From NCBI RefSeq assembly GCF_001974875.1, contig NZ_MTQD01000013.1, positions 103,655 to 167,654 of the forward strand: a stretch of DNA of 64,000 nucleotides. Reading direction: 5' to 3'. Made by a program: the position numbers and the translations under genes. Positions 46,263-55,239 of this stretch are shown here, piece after piece. This stretch comes from Pseudoalteromonas sp. EB27 (lineage in GTDB: Bacteria > Pseudomonadota > Gammaproteobacteria > Enterobacterales > Alteromonadaceae). Position 1 is the stretch's first letter, and each line of letters begins with the position of its first letter. Below the pieces are notes generated by a model. The model saw only the letters and a list, made by a program, of their open reading frames with translations. It was not told the origin of the DNA and searched no databases.

Positions 46263-48125
46263 ATGGCATTATTGCAAATTGCTGAGCCGGGGCAGAGCGC
46301 GGCACCACACGAACATAAACTAGCTATTGGTATTGACCTTGGTACAACCAATTCATTAGTTGCAACAGTACAAAGTGGCGAAGCCCGCACGTTAACTGAT
46401 GATCTTGGCGCGGCTATGTTACCGTCGGTTGTTCGTTATCAAGCAGGCGGTATTACTGTTGGCGCAGAGGCTGCACAAGCAGCAACGCAAGATCCTGCTA
46501 ATACACTTATTTCGGTTAAGCGTTTTTTAGGCAAAACTCAGGCTGAAATAGAGCAAAGTTATGGCCAATTACCGTATGAGTTTTGTGAAGACAATGGTGC
46601 GCTAGCAATAGAAACTGCGGCTGGCAAAATCAGCCCAATTAAAGCATCAAGCCATATTTTAGCTGCATTAAGATCACGTGCTGAGCAAAGCTTTGGTAAT
46701 CAAGAAATTTTAGGGGCTGTAATTACAGTGCCTGCGTACTTTGATGACGCGCAGCGCCAAAGTACTAAAGATGCCGCAGAACTTGCTGGTATTAACGTAC
46801 TACGTTTATTAAATGAGCCAACAGCAGCAGCGGTTGCTTATGGTTTAGATTCTGGCCAAGAAGGTATTATTGCTGTTTACGACTTAGGCGGTGGTACATT
46901 TGATATATCAGTACTTAGATTACACCAGGGTGTGTTTGAAGTAATGGCCACTGGCGGCGACTCAAGCCTCGGTGGTGATGACTTTGACTCATTACTAGTT
47001 GATTACTTTAAGCAGCAAACGGGTGTCTCATCTTTATCACCTTCAGTTTTACGTTTATTCATCAATAAAGCAAAGGCCTGTAAAGAAGCACTAAGCCAAT
47101 ACGCCAAAGTAAACGTGGGTCTTGAGTTTGACGATCAAAAATACACAGTAGAAGTAACACGCGAAACGTTTGACGAAATGGCTATGCCTCTCGTTAAAAA
47201 AACACTGCGTTCGTGTCGTCGTGCTGTAAAAGATGCTGGCATAGAAAACGACGAAGTACTGCAAGTTATTATGGTGGGCGGTTCAACCCGTATGCCACTA
47301 GTACGTAGCCAAGTACAAAGCTTTTTTGATAAAGAGCCGCTAACTTCAATCGACCCTGATCGTGTTGTCGCTTTAGGTGCTGCGCTTCAGGCTGATGTGT
47401 TAATTGGCAATAAGCCTGATTCTGACATGTTATTACTTGATGTATTGCCGTTGTCGCTAGGCCTTGAAACTATGGGCGGTTTGGTTGAAAAAATCATTCC
47501 ACGCAATACAACGATTCCGGTAGCACGCGCGCAAGAATTTACAACGTTCAAAGACGGCCAAACGGCAATGTCGTTGCATGTGCTGCAAGGTGAGCGTGAG
47601 CTTGTTGATGATTGTCGATCGCTTGCTAAATTTAGCTTAAAAGGTATTCCACCAATGGCGGCAGGCGCTGCGCATATTCGTGTGACCTTTAAGGTAGATG
47701 CAGATGGTTTATTAAGTGTATCTGCAATGGAAAAATCAACAGGCGTACAAGCTGAAATTCAAGTTAAGCCGTCGTTTGGTTTATCTGACGACCAAGTAGC
47801 TAACATGCTAAAAGAGTCAATGAGTAACGCGAAAGGCGATATGCAAGCGCGTATGCTCAAAGAGCAACAAGTAGAAGCACTGCGTGTAATAGAAGCGCTT
47901 AATGCATCACTTGCAGCTGATGGTGCATTGCTTGATGATATGCAACTAGCTAACTTACGCACTGAAATTGCAGAACTGGTAAAAGTGCGCGAAAATGCAC
48001 AAGAGCCTGGCGAAATTAAAGCAGCTATCGAAAAAGTCGATAATGCGAGTAGCGACTTTGCATCGCGCAGAATGGATGCATCAATTAAAAAAGCCCTTAC
48101 AGGGCAGTCAGTAGACAACATTTAA
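46263..48125 (+). CDS. hscA: Fe-S assembly Hsp70 chaperone HscA
   Basis: This 620-residue DnaK-like chaperone has nucleotide-binding motifs [29 protein letters not shown] and [13 protein letters not shown]. The substrate domain starts [26 protein letters not shown]. It recognises the LPPVK motif of IscU, which is intact here, and helps release clusters. Its place between hscB and fdx is the standard isc order. Confidence 0.98.
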   Translation: MALLQIAEPGQSAAPHEHKLAIGIDLGTTNSLVATVQSGEARTLTDDLGAAMLPSVVRYQAGGITVGAEAAQAATQDPANTLISVKRFLGKTQAEIEQSYGQLPYEFCEDNGALAIETAAGKISPIKASSHILAALRSRAEQSFGNQEILGAVITVPAYFDDAQRQSTKDAAELAGINVLRLLNEPTAAAVAYGLDSGQEGIIAVYDLGGGTFDISVLRLHQGVFEVMATGGDSSLGGDDFDSLLVDYFKQQTGVSSLSPSVLRLFINKAKACKEALSQYAKVNVGLEFDDQKYTVEVTRETFDEMAMPLVKKTLRSCRRAVKDAGIENDEVLQVIMVGGSTRMPLVRSQVQSFFDKEPLTSIDPDRVVALGAALQADVLIGNKPDSDMLLLDVLPLSLGLETMGGLVEKIIPRNTTIPVARAQEFTTFKDGQTAMSLHVLQGERELVDDCRSLAKFSLKGIPPMAAGAAHIRVTFKVDADGLLSVSAMEKSTGVQAEIQVKPSFGLSDDQVANMLKESMSNAKGDMQARMLKEQQVEALRVIEALNASLAADGALLDDMQLANLRTEIAELVKVRENAQEPGEIKAAIEKVDNASSDFASRRMDASIKKALTGQSVDNI

Positions 48126-48136
48126 GAGAGATTAGA

Positions 48137-48475
48137 ATGCCACAAATTGTTTTTCTTCCACATCCTGAATTATGTCCTGACGGCGCTGCAATCGAAGCAC
48201 CTACAGGCCAAACAGTACTCGACGCTGCGCTTAAAAATGGTATTAGCATTGCGCATGCTTGTGAAAAGTCGTGTGCATGTACTACGTGTCATTTAGTGAT
48301 TCGTGAAGGATTTGATTCACTTGAAGAAAGTGATGAGCTAGAAGATGACATGCTAGATAAAGCATGGGGCTTAGAGCCAGAGTCACGCCTTGGTTGCCAA
48401 GCAATTATAAGAGATGAGGACTTGGTGGTTGAAATACCTAAGTACAATCTCAATATCGTTAATGAAGAGCACTAG
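48137..48475 (+). CDS. fdx: [2Fe-2S] ferredoxin of the isc operon
   Basis: This 112-residue adrenodoxin-type ferredoxin has cluster ligands in HACEKSCACTTCHLVI and in RLGCQAII (the CX5CX2C...C pattern). It supplies electrons for cluster assembly on IscU. It is the last isc gene; no iscX follows, and a strong terminator comes 21 bp later. Confidence 0.97.
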   Translation: MPQIVFLPHPELCPDGAAIEAPTGQTVLDAALKNGISIAHACEKSCACTTCHLVIREGFDSLEESDELEDDMLDKAWGLEPESRLGCQAIIRDEDLVVEIPKYNLNIVNEEH

Positions 48476-48495
48476 TTTTTAACGATGTATATATT

Positions 48496-48526
48496 AAAAG
48501 CCGCTGTTTGATACAGCGGCTTTTTT
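48496..48526 (+). terminator. Rho-independent terminator of the isc operon
   Basis: GCCGCTGT (48500-48507), loop TTGAT, ACAGCGGC (48513-48520), then TTTTTTGTTT. AAAA before the stem also pairs with the T-run. Confidence 0.92.
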
Positions 48527-48545
48527 GTTTGTATGCGTTCATTTT

Positions 48546-48757
48546 TGTAAGTGAGGTTTTATATCTCGCTTTATTTTGCATTAAAGCTGCATTAAAACCA
48601 AATTACATGAGCGCGAAGTAAATTCGCACCTACAAGTTTGGTGTATGTATTGATGTAGGTGAGGTTTTATACCTCGCTATGTTGCATAAGCGCGAAATAA
48701 ATTCGCACCTACAAGTTTGGCGTATGTGTTGATGTAGGTGAGGTTTTACACCTCGCT
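48546..48757. repeat. Two structured palindromic repeat units plus a partial copy
   Basis: Two 69-bp units lie at 48610-48678 and 48689-48757 (period 79). A 25-bp fragment matching the unit's 3' end lies at 48546-48570. Each unit can fold into three stems: GCGAA/TTCGC, CACCTACA/TGTAGGTG and GAGGT/ACCTC, closed by AGCG/CGCT at the ends. The four differences between the two units (unit positions 9, 33, 40, 61) all fall in predicted loops. The rest of the 339-bp gap between fdx and the dehydrogenase holds the fdx terminator and the dehydrogenase RBS. Confidence 0.85.
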
Positions 48758-48814
48758 TGTTACTAAATTAACACGTACCTGTAATTTTTATACGTAGCCT
48801 TTAGGAGATCTATT

Positions 48815-50242
48815 TTGAATAATTTAACTTTCTCAGACTCATTTATTAACGGCGAATTTTATAAAACTGATACGCACTTTAGCGTTAACGATCCCGCGAC
48901 CGAAGAAAGTATTGTTGATGTAAGCGATATTGACGAGCAGGGTGTAAATAGCGCAATAACTGCAGCTCAAGGGGCTTTTGTTAAGTTAAAAACTACGAAT
49001 GCGACCGAGCGAAGCGAAACGTTAATGCGCTGGTATGAGCTAGTTATAAAGCACAAACAAACTCTTGCAGAGCTAATGACCAAAGAGCAAGGCAAGCCGC
49101 TCAAAGAATCGCTTGGCGAAATTGATTACGGTGCTGGTTTTATCAAATGGTTTGCAGAAGAAGCCAAGCGCAGTTACGGTGATGTAATTCCGCCAACAGA
49201 TAACTCGCATCGTTTAACTAGTTTTAAGCAGCCTGTAGGTGTTGTGGCGGGTATAACGCCTTGGAACTTCCCTGTTGCTATGGTTACTCGTAAAGTAGCT
49301 CCAGCTTACGCTGCGGGCTGTAGTTTTATACTTAAACCTTCTGAACACACGCCACTATGTGCTATTGCACTTGCTTATCTGGCCGATCAAGCTGGTTTTG
49401 TTAAAGGTGCATTTAACGTACTCGTATCACAAGATGCTAAAACAGTCGGTAAAATGCTGACTGATTCAGAAGTCGTGCGTAAGTTTACATTTACCGGCTC
49501 TACCGGTGTAGGTAAGCAGTTACTATCGCAATGTGCAGACACAATTAAACGTACATCAATGGAGCTCGGTGGTAATGCGCCTTTTATTATTTTTGATAAT
49601 GCAGATTTAGATGAAGCAGTTGAAGGATTAATGGCGGCTAAATTTAGAAATAGTGGGCAGGCATGTGTTGCTGCAAACCGTATTTTTATACAGCGTAATA
49701 TTCTCGATAAAGTACTTTCAAAAATCACCCCTAAGGTTGCAGCGTTAAAAGTGGCAAATGGTTTTGAAGACGATGTCGATATTGGTCCACTCATTTATCC
49801 TAAAGCCAAAGAGAAAGTACAACAGTTAGTACAAGACGCACTCGATAAAGGCGCTACGCTGATTGGCGATAATAGTGACTTAGGTGGCAGCTTTCAAAAC
49901 CCATTAATAGTAAATAACGTAACTACCGAGATGGATATTTACCACGAAGAAGTATTTGGTCCAGTATTAACGGTTATTCCTTTTGATGAAGAAAGCGAAG
50001 TGCTTGCCTTGGCTAACGATGTACCATTTGGTCTAGCAGCTTATTTTTACAGCCAAAACATCAAGCAAGTCTACCGAGTTAGTGAAGGGCTTGAATTTGG
50101 TATGGTCGGCGTAAATGAAGGTGTTATATCCAACCCAGTTGCACCATTTGGTGGCGTTAAGCAATCAGGTTTAGGCCGCGAAGGCGGGCATCAAGGGCTT
50201 GATGAATACCTAGAAGAAAAATACGTGTGTATAAAGATATAG
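48815..50242 (+). CDS. gabD: NAD(P)-dependent succinate-semialdehyde-type aldehyde dehydrogenase
   Basis: This 475-residue aldehyde dehydrogenase has catalytic C284 (NSGQACVAANR), general base E250 (MELGGNAPF) and the cofactor-binding stretch FTGSTGVGKQL. TPWNFPVAMVTRKVAPAYAAG and the ending GREGGHQGLDEYLEEKYV fit the GabD branch, which oxidises succinate semialdehyde to succinate in GABA breakdown. The start is a TTG at 48815 with AGGAG 7 nt upstream. No gabT lies nearby, so the pathway context is not shown, and glutarate semialdehyde is an alternative substrate. Confidence 0.87.
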   Translation: MNNLTFSDSFINGEFYKTDTHFSVNDPATEESIVDVSDIDEQGVNSAITAAQGAFVKLKTTNATERSETLMRWYELVIKHKQTLAELMTKEQGKPLKESLGEIDYGAGFIKWFAEEAKRSYGDVIPPTDNSHRLTSFKQPVGVVAGITPWNFPVAMVTRKVAPAYAAGCSFILKPSEHTPLCAIALAYLADQAGFVKGAFNVLVSQDAKTVGKMLTDSEVVRKFTFTGSTGVGKQLLSQCADTIKRTSMELGGNAPFIIFDNADLDEAVEGLMAAKFRNSGQACVAANRIFIQRNILDKVLSKITPKVAALKVANGFEDDVDIGPLIYPKAKEKVQQLVQDALDKGATLIGDNSDLGGSFQNPLIVNNVTTEMDIYHEEVFGPVLTVIPFDEESEVLALANDVPFGLAAYFYSQNIKQVYRVSEGLEFGMVGVNEGVISNPVAPFGGVKQSGLGREGGHQGLDEYLEEKYVCIKI

Positions 50243-50437
50243 CTGTTTTTTAGAAGCGAATTTAATTGCGTTTTAGTTTATTTCAGAAATATGGCAGAAA
50301 GATGAACTTTTTCTTTTACGGTTGCTACATAAAGCGCTTAATGCTACCTTTATGACCATATTTTTTGTTAATAAAACAACACTAAAAAACAAATAAAAAG
50401 TAAAAGGATTTCTATAAGTAGAAATAACCCCGTGTGT

Positions 50438-50465
50438 AAATGCCACCGTAAGGTGGCATTTTTTT
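50438..50465 (+). terminator. Terminator about 200 bp after the aldehyde dehydrogenase
   Basis: TGCCACC (50441-50447), loop GTAA, GGTGGCA (50452-50458), then TTTTTTT. It lies unusually far from the stop at 50242. The stretch 50243-50437 has no gene I can support; it holds a degraded GCGAA-type palindrome near 50256-50270. Confidence 0.8.
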
Positions 50466-50523
50466 GTTTGAATAGTTTTGTTTGCAATAAAGCTTTTTAG
50501 ATGGAAATGCGCTTTTATAGTTA

Positions 50524-52149
50524 TTAACTTATAGGTGTGTAGCCTGGTAAGTTATCTAAATCTATCTCATCTAACTGCTCAGGATTTGCATACTCATTGA
50601 TGTAATTTTTATAAACTTGTGACTCAATAAAAATAGCAAAAATGTCAGCATCAAGATGGTTTTTAGCAACCATTGACCCCAAAATAAATAAACATTCACT
50701 GACCGGTTTTGCTTTTTTGTAAGGCCTGTCTACCGCAGACAGCGCTTCAAAAATATCCGTAATAGCCATTAACCTTGCAGGCACCGACATTTGCTCTTTG
50801 GTTAAACCTCTAGGGTAACCAGTACCGTCAAGTTTTTCATGATGACCTAAAGCATATTCAGTAACATTGCTTAAGTGTTTAGGGAACGGTAGGGCATCTA
50901 AAATATTTTTAGTTACATCCATATGACGCTTCATTACTTCACGTTCGGCTTCCGTTAACGTGCCTCTTCGTATTGTTAAGTTTTCAACTTCATCAGCTGA
51001 GAGCAATGGTGTATTAATATCATTTATAACGAGTTGGTATTTGTTTGCAATGCGTTCAATGTGCTCAAGTTCTGCATCACCTAAAAACTCGCCTCCTACA
51101 TTCACACGCTGTAATAATGCACGGTCTAATGCCAACTGTTTAAGTTCGGTATCAAGTAGTCGTTCAAATTGTTGAACTTCGATAGGTTTTTGCAGCTTCA
51201 TCGCACAGATGATTTTTTGCTGATACGCTATTTTTAAATCTCGGCTAATTATTTCAAATTTAGCATCTACATATTTTATTCGATCAAAAATAGTTTCTAG
51301 TTTTGTCGACTTTTCCATAATGTGATCGGGAGTCGCGATTTTCCCACAGTCATGTAACCAGCCTGCTATATCAAGTTCATGGCGGTCAGCTTCACTCATC
51401 GAAAATGAAGCCAATGGGCCTTTATCTATATCATGGACTGCATCAGCTAACATTAATGTGAGCGCTGGCACTCTTTTACAATGGCCGCCGGTATGAGGTG
51501 ATTTTTCATCTATTGCCATTGCAATTGTTTCAGCAAAGGTTGAAAAAAGATCTTCCATTCCCTTAATCAGTGTTGAGTTAGTTAATGAAATAGCGCCTAG
51601 AGAGGCAAAAGATCGAATTAAAGTGGCGAGTTCTTCACTAAAAGGAATATTTTTATTTTGCTCGTCTTTAACATTTATAAGCTGAATGACACCAATGATA
51701 TCATCTTCATGATCTTTCAAGGGAATTGTTAGCATGGACTCAGAGCGATAACCCGTGCGTGCATCCATTTTGCGAGCTGCGCTCATATCAAAGGGCAGGG
51801 CATCATACACGTCAGGAATATTAATCACTTCGCCAGAGTTTGCGGAGTGAGCAACAATAGCTGTTTCATTTGGTTTGCCATCAATAAAAAGATCTATATT
51901 AGGAAAATCTACAGGGCTCCCTAAAGTGCCACCTAAATAAAGATTTAATGACTTATTTATTACCGTTTCAAACTTGAGTTGTTTGTTTGGGGTAATCGAG
52001 TAAATGCTGCCAGCATCAGAATTTGCTATCGACATCACAACTTGCAGTATTTCATCAAGTAACTTAGACGAATTTTTTTCTGTTGTTAGCCTAATGCTAA
52101 TATCGATAAAATGCTGAAGATTTGTTTTATCTATAATGTGCTGTCGCAT
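50524..52149 (-). CDS. GAF-HD-GYP protein (putative c-di-GMP phosphodiesterase) with insert
   Basis: From the ATG at 52149 (MRQHIIDKTNL) the protein has 541 residues; starts at 52185 (with AAGGA upstream) or 52245 would overlap the previous gene. The N-terminal GAF domain spans about 25-185. The HD-GYP domain starts around 205 with LHDCGKIATPDHIM and ends with HHEKLDGTGYPRGL and DIFEALSAVDRPYKKA, so HD and GYP motifs are both intact. Between the HD motif and the usual next helix (GTLTEAEREVMKRH) lies an insert of about 120 residues, predicted helical. HD-GYP proteins hydrolyse c-di-GMP; GAF may bind a ligand. It is the last gene of a six-gene minus-strand group, 7 bp after the adenylate cyclase. 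Confidence 0.88.
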   Translation of the reverse strand: MRQHIIDKTNLQHFIDISIRLTTEKNSSKLLDEILQVVMSIANSDAGSIYSITPNKQLKFETVINKSLNLYLGGTLGSPVDFPNIDLFIDGKPNETAIVAHSANSGEVINIPDVYDALPFDMSAARKMDARTGYRSESMLTIPLKDHEDDIIGVIQLINVKDEQNKNIPFSEELATLIRSFASLGAISLTNSTLIKGMEDLFSTFAETIAMAIDEKSPHTGGHCKRVPALTLMLADAVHDIDKGPLASFSMSEADRHELDIAGWLHDCGKIATPDHIMEKSTKLETIFDRIKYVDAKFEIISRDLKIAYQQKIICAMKLQKPIEVQQFERLLDTELKQLALDRALLQRVNVGGEFLGDAELEHIERIANKYQLVINDINTPLLSADEVENLTIRRGTLTEAEREVMKRHMDVTKNILDALPFPKHLSNVTEYALGHHEKLDGTGYPRGLTKEQMSVPARLMAITDIFEALSAVDRPYKKAKPVSECLFILGSMVAKNHLDADIFAIFIESQVYKNYINEYANPEQLDEIDLDNLPGYTPIS

Positions 52150-52156
52150 ATGTTTA

Positions 52157-54376
52157 CTACTTTTTAGTATGTTTGAAGGCACCATTCCAATCCTTAGCGA
52201 GTGTTTGCAAATCAGTGCCCTTAATACGTTCGATAAAAATACCATAAACGTCAGAGCTAAATACGGTCGTGCTTTGTAGTTCTTTAAATAAGCTAAGTGC
52301 TTGTGGCCATTTTTTATTATAAAAAAGAGTTATGGCTTGCTGTGATTTTTCAACTTCATTTAACTGCTCTTCATCGAGCTTATCTGTAAAGTTTATAGGC
52401 TCAAACAACTGTACAGCCGTTGTTTTTCCGACAACTTGCACTTTATCTATTAAACGAAATGAAATATGGGGGCATTCCTTCATCGTTTCTTCTGTAACAA
52501 GAATAGCTACGCCATAAAATTTGGTCAAGCTTTCTACTCTAGCACCTAAATTAACAGTATCACCAAGAACTGTATAGGCTTTACGGTAAACCGAACCCAT
52601 ATCACCTACATTCATATCGCCAGTACTTAAACCGATACCAATTTTTATTGCAGGCTGATTGTTTTCTGCAAATAACTGATTTATTTGCGTTAACCCGTTA
52701 ATCATACCCATTGCGGCTTCAACACCATGGCGAGCGTGGTTTTCATCTTTTAGCGGGGCATTCCAAAATGCCATCACCATATCGCCTACGTACTTATCAA
52801 TAGTTCCGTTATGATCAAATATGATTTTGGTAATAGCTGTAAGATATTCGTTTAGGTAGTCGCTTAATTGATGAGGTGACATACTTTCGGATAAAGAAGT
52901 GAAGCTACGGATGTCGGCAAATAGCACCGTCATATTTTTTCGCTCACTTTTTTGAGATAAACTTTTACCTTGTAATATCATCTGATCTATACGCTCAGGA
53001 GGTACATATTGGTCAAACATCGATTTTATTTTTCGGCTATGTTTCATTTCAGCGATAGATCCAACAATGATGTAGTAACCCGCTAATATAATGATAAGTA
53101 AAAGAGGCATTAATAAAGGTAAACTAATTTTTTGTACTGACCATAAATACACGTTTGAAAATATAACGACACTTGTGACTGTAAGAGACAAAATTATAAT
53201 AAAACGTGCGCTCTTACCGTGGCTAAAAAACGACAGTACGCTACCCGTCAATGCAATGATGAGTAAACTTGCTCCCAGTGACCAATTAGGTTTAGATGGC
53301 AGTAGCTCTGGGTGCATTAACCCTTCAAATATATTGGCATGAACCTCCACACCGGGATACTGTAAACCAACAGGTGTTGATCTTAAATCAGCGAGTCCAA
53401 TTGCCGATGTACCAATAAACGCTACAGTGCCTTCTAATTCCTCTAAACCAATCTTTTTGGTCAAAATATCGGTAGCCGAATAATAAGGGAAGCTATGTGC
53501 ACGCCCTTTGTAAGGAATTAATATTTGCCCATATTCATCAGTTTGAATCCACTTATCTTGAAACTTTATACCTTCGAATAACGTTATACCATCTAATATA
53601 TTGGAACGAGTTTCTATGTTTTCAGCAAGGGTATAAAGTCGAGCAACTTCAAGTGCTAAAGAAGGGTAGAGCTTATTGCCAACTCGATTTATAAGAGCTG
53701 CTTTACGTATAAAGCCATCTTCATCGCTATGTGCATTGATAAAACCGGTGCCCGTTGTAGCATTTTGTAACTGAGGAATATTTACAATAGCACCAGGGAA
53801 CTGGTTTATTTGTGAATTAGTATGATCTGCATTTGCCCATACAACACTGCTTTTAGCTGGCAAGTTTTGATTAGTGAGTTGTTCATCAATTAATAAAAAA
53901 CCAAGAACAGTATCATTTTTAGATAATGCGCTTGCTAGTTTTGTGTCTGCATCTACCTGTTTAGTAATTTCAGCAAAGGGAATAGTGTACTTTTTTGATA
54001 AATCTGGAATTTTAGACATAATTTTTGTAACAGGATTTTCTTCCGGCTCAGAAAAAAATATATCGAATGCAATAACAATAACACCTGCATCAGTAAGCTT
54101 TGTAACAAGGTCAGCTACTTTTGAGCGACTCCAAGGAAAGCGTCCTTGTTCTTGCATGCTCCTTTCGTCGATATCAATTATTACAACGGTTTCATCAATA
54201 CGCCTAGGCGTCTCTGAAAGTGTTAGTAACAACCGAGAGTCGTATATTATACCTTCTACGCGATTAACTAACTTTGCAAGCGACCCAGTTGAAAATAGCT
54301 CTATTGATGCAATTAATAATGTAATAACAGCGCCAATGAAAAAGTGCTTTGAAGTAATTGGTTTTAAGGAGCTAAT
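52157..54376 (-). CDS. CHASE2-domain adenylate cyclase, probable ATT start
   Basis: An extracellular CHASE2 sensor (about 65-330; ETVVIIDIDERSMQEQGRFPWSRSK) is followed by three membrane helices (about 330-440) and a class III cyclase domain. The metal aspartates are in LFADIRSFT and DKYVGDMVMAFW, the adenine-selecting Lys in IDKYVGD and Asp in TVLGDTVN, and the transition-state Asn/Arg in NLGARVES. All are present, so it should make cAMP. The first conventional start (TTG, 54232) would cut off the N-terminal membrane helix. The frame is open and sensible upstream (HFFIGAVITLLIASIELF), with no ATG, GTG or TTG. An ATT at 54376 sits 8 nt after AAGGAG, 20 bp from the previous stop. The reported span uses it, giving 739 residues. 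Confidence 0.82.
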   Translation of the reverse strand: MSSLKPITSKHFFIGAVITLLIASIELFSTGSLAKLVNRVEGIIYDSRLLLTLSETPRRIDETVVIIDIDERSMQEQGRFPWSRSKVADLVTKLTDAGVIVIAFDIFFSEPEENPVTKIMSKIPDLSKKYTIPFAEITKQVDADTKLASALSKNDTVLGFLLIDEQLTNQNLPAKSSVVWANADHTNSQINQFPGAIVNIPQLQNATTGTGFINAHSDEDGFIRKAALINRVGNKLYPSLALEVARLYTLAENIETRSNILDGITLFEGIKFQDKWIQTDEYGQILIPYKGRAHSFPYYSATDILTKKIGLEELEGTVAFIGTSAIGLADLRSTPVGLQYPGVEVHANIFEGLMHPELLPSKPNWSLGASLLIIALTGSVLSFFSHGKSARFIIILSLTVTSVVIFSNVYLWSVQKISLPLLMPLLLIIILAGYYIIVGSIAEMKHSRKIKSMFDQYVPPERIDQMILQGKSLSQKSERKNMTVLFADIRSFTSLSESMSPHQLSDYLNEYLTAITKIIFDHNGTIDKYVGDMVMAFWNAPLKDENHARHGVEAAMGMINGLTQINQLFAENNQPAIKIGIGLSTGDMNVGDMGSVYRKAYTVLGDTVNLGARVESLTKFYGVAILVTEETMKECPHISFRLIDKVQVVGKTTAVQLFEPINFTDKLDEEQLNEVEKSQQAITLFYNKKWPQALSLFKELQSTTVFSSDVYGIFIERIKGTDLQTLAKDWNGAFKHTKK

Positions 54377-54396
54377 GAGTAACGCTCCTTGATAGA

Positions 54397-55230
54397 CTAA
54401 AAATCAAAAACTCGTCCTTCTCGGCCGCACTCTATTTTTACCTGTTGAGCGTACTGCGTGTGTAAATATTTTTCTATAGCCAATAACTGTTCATCGGTTC
54501 TTGATGGATCGTGGCTAATAATAACCACATTTTTAATACTCGCTTTTATAGCAAGCTCAGCCACCTGATCTATGGTGCTATGCCCCCAACCATGTTTAAG
54601 AGGCAAGTCTGCATCTATAAATTGAGCATCATGAATTAGTAAATCAGCGCCTTCAATAAAATTGACCCATTCGCTAATACTTGTGTTTGCTTTTTCTGGC
54701 GGATTTAGCTCATTGTCGGTAACGTAAGCCACCTTTTTTTCATCTGCTTTAATACAATAAGCAGTACCACCGCCAGGGTGATTTAGTGGAGCAGTCGAAA
54801 CCAAAAAACCATTAAGTGTAAATTGCTTTTGAGACGATAAATCAGTACTAAGCGTAATGTTGGCAGGTAAATCCTGATAACACACCGGAAAATACGAACC
54901 ACTCATTTGCTTTAATATGGCATCTTGGCTTTTTTTATCATCAACGTTGCCAGCTACAATGGTTATATTGCGGTTGGGTTGGTAGATTGGTTTAAAAAAA
55001 GGAAACCCTTGAATATGGTCCCAATGGTTATGCGTTAGCAAAATATTGATAGGGCTTTGTGTTTCTAGTAAACGTGTACCGAGTTCTACAATACCGGTAC
55101 CAGAGTCTAAAATAAGATCTTTACCGTTACTTTGTTCAATGTACACACATGAGGTATTTCCTCCAAAAATGTGTGTATTACTTCCTGCTGAAGCCATTGA
55201 GCCTCTAACACCAAAAAATTCAACTTTCAT
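54397..55230 (-). CDS. Metallo-beta-lactamase-fold hydrolase (PhnP/phosphodiesterase-like)
   Basis: This 277-residue protein has no signal peptide. The metal site is THNHWDHIQGFPFF (HxHxDH), with further ligands probably in LNHPGGGTAYC, LLIHDAQFID and IISHDPSR. The start KVEFFGVRGSMASAGSNTHIFGGNTSCVYIE is typical of the PhnP/RNase Z-like branch that cleaves phosphodiesters, including cyclic ones. Between an adenylate cyclase and a surface protein operon, a cyclic-nucleotide phosphodiesterase is an attractive but unproven reading. It lies 9 bp after the giant lipoprotein gene. Confidence 0.85.
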   Translation of the reverse strand: MKVEFFGVRGSMASAGSNTHIFGGNTSCVYIEQSNGKDLILDSGTGIVELGTRLLETQSPINILLTHNHWDHIQGFPFFKPIYQPNRNITIVAGNVDDKKSQDAILKQMSGSYFPVCYQDLPANITLSTDLSSQKQFTLNGFLVSTAPLNHPGGGTAYCIKADEKKVAYVTDNELNPPEKANTSISEWVNFIEGADLLIHDAQFIDADLPLKHGWGHSTIDQVAELAIKASIKNVVIISHDPSRTDEQLLAIEKYLHTQYAQQVKIECGREGRVFDF

Positions 55231-55239
55231 AATTTAAGG

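Noticed and set aside
50243..50437. Possible small RNA or gene between the aldehyde dehydrogenase and its distant terminator
   Set aside because: No promoter pair, conserved structure or open frame could be supported; the stretch may just be a long 3' untranslated region.
53874..54392. 172-codon plus-strand open frame opposite the CHASE2 cyclase N-terminus
   Set aside because: It runs fully antisense to a convincing CHASE2/membrane region and has no family features. The lack of a normal start on the minus strand is better explained by a rare ATT start.
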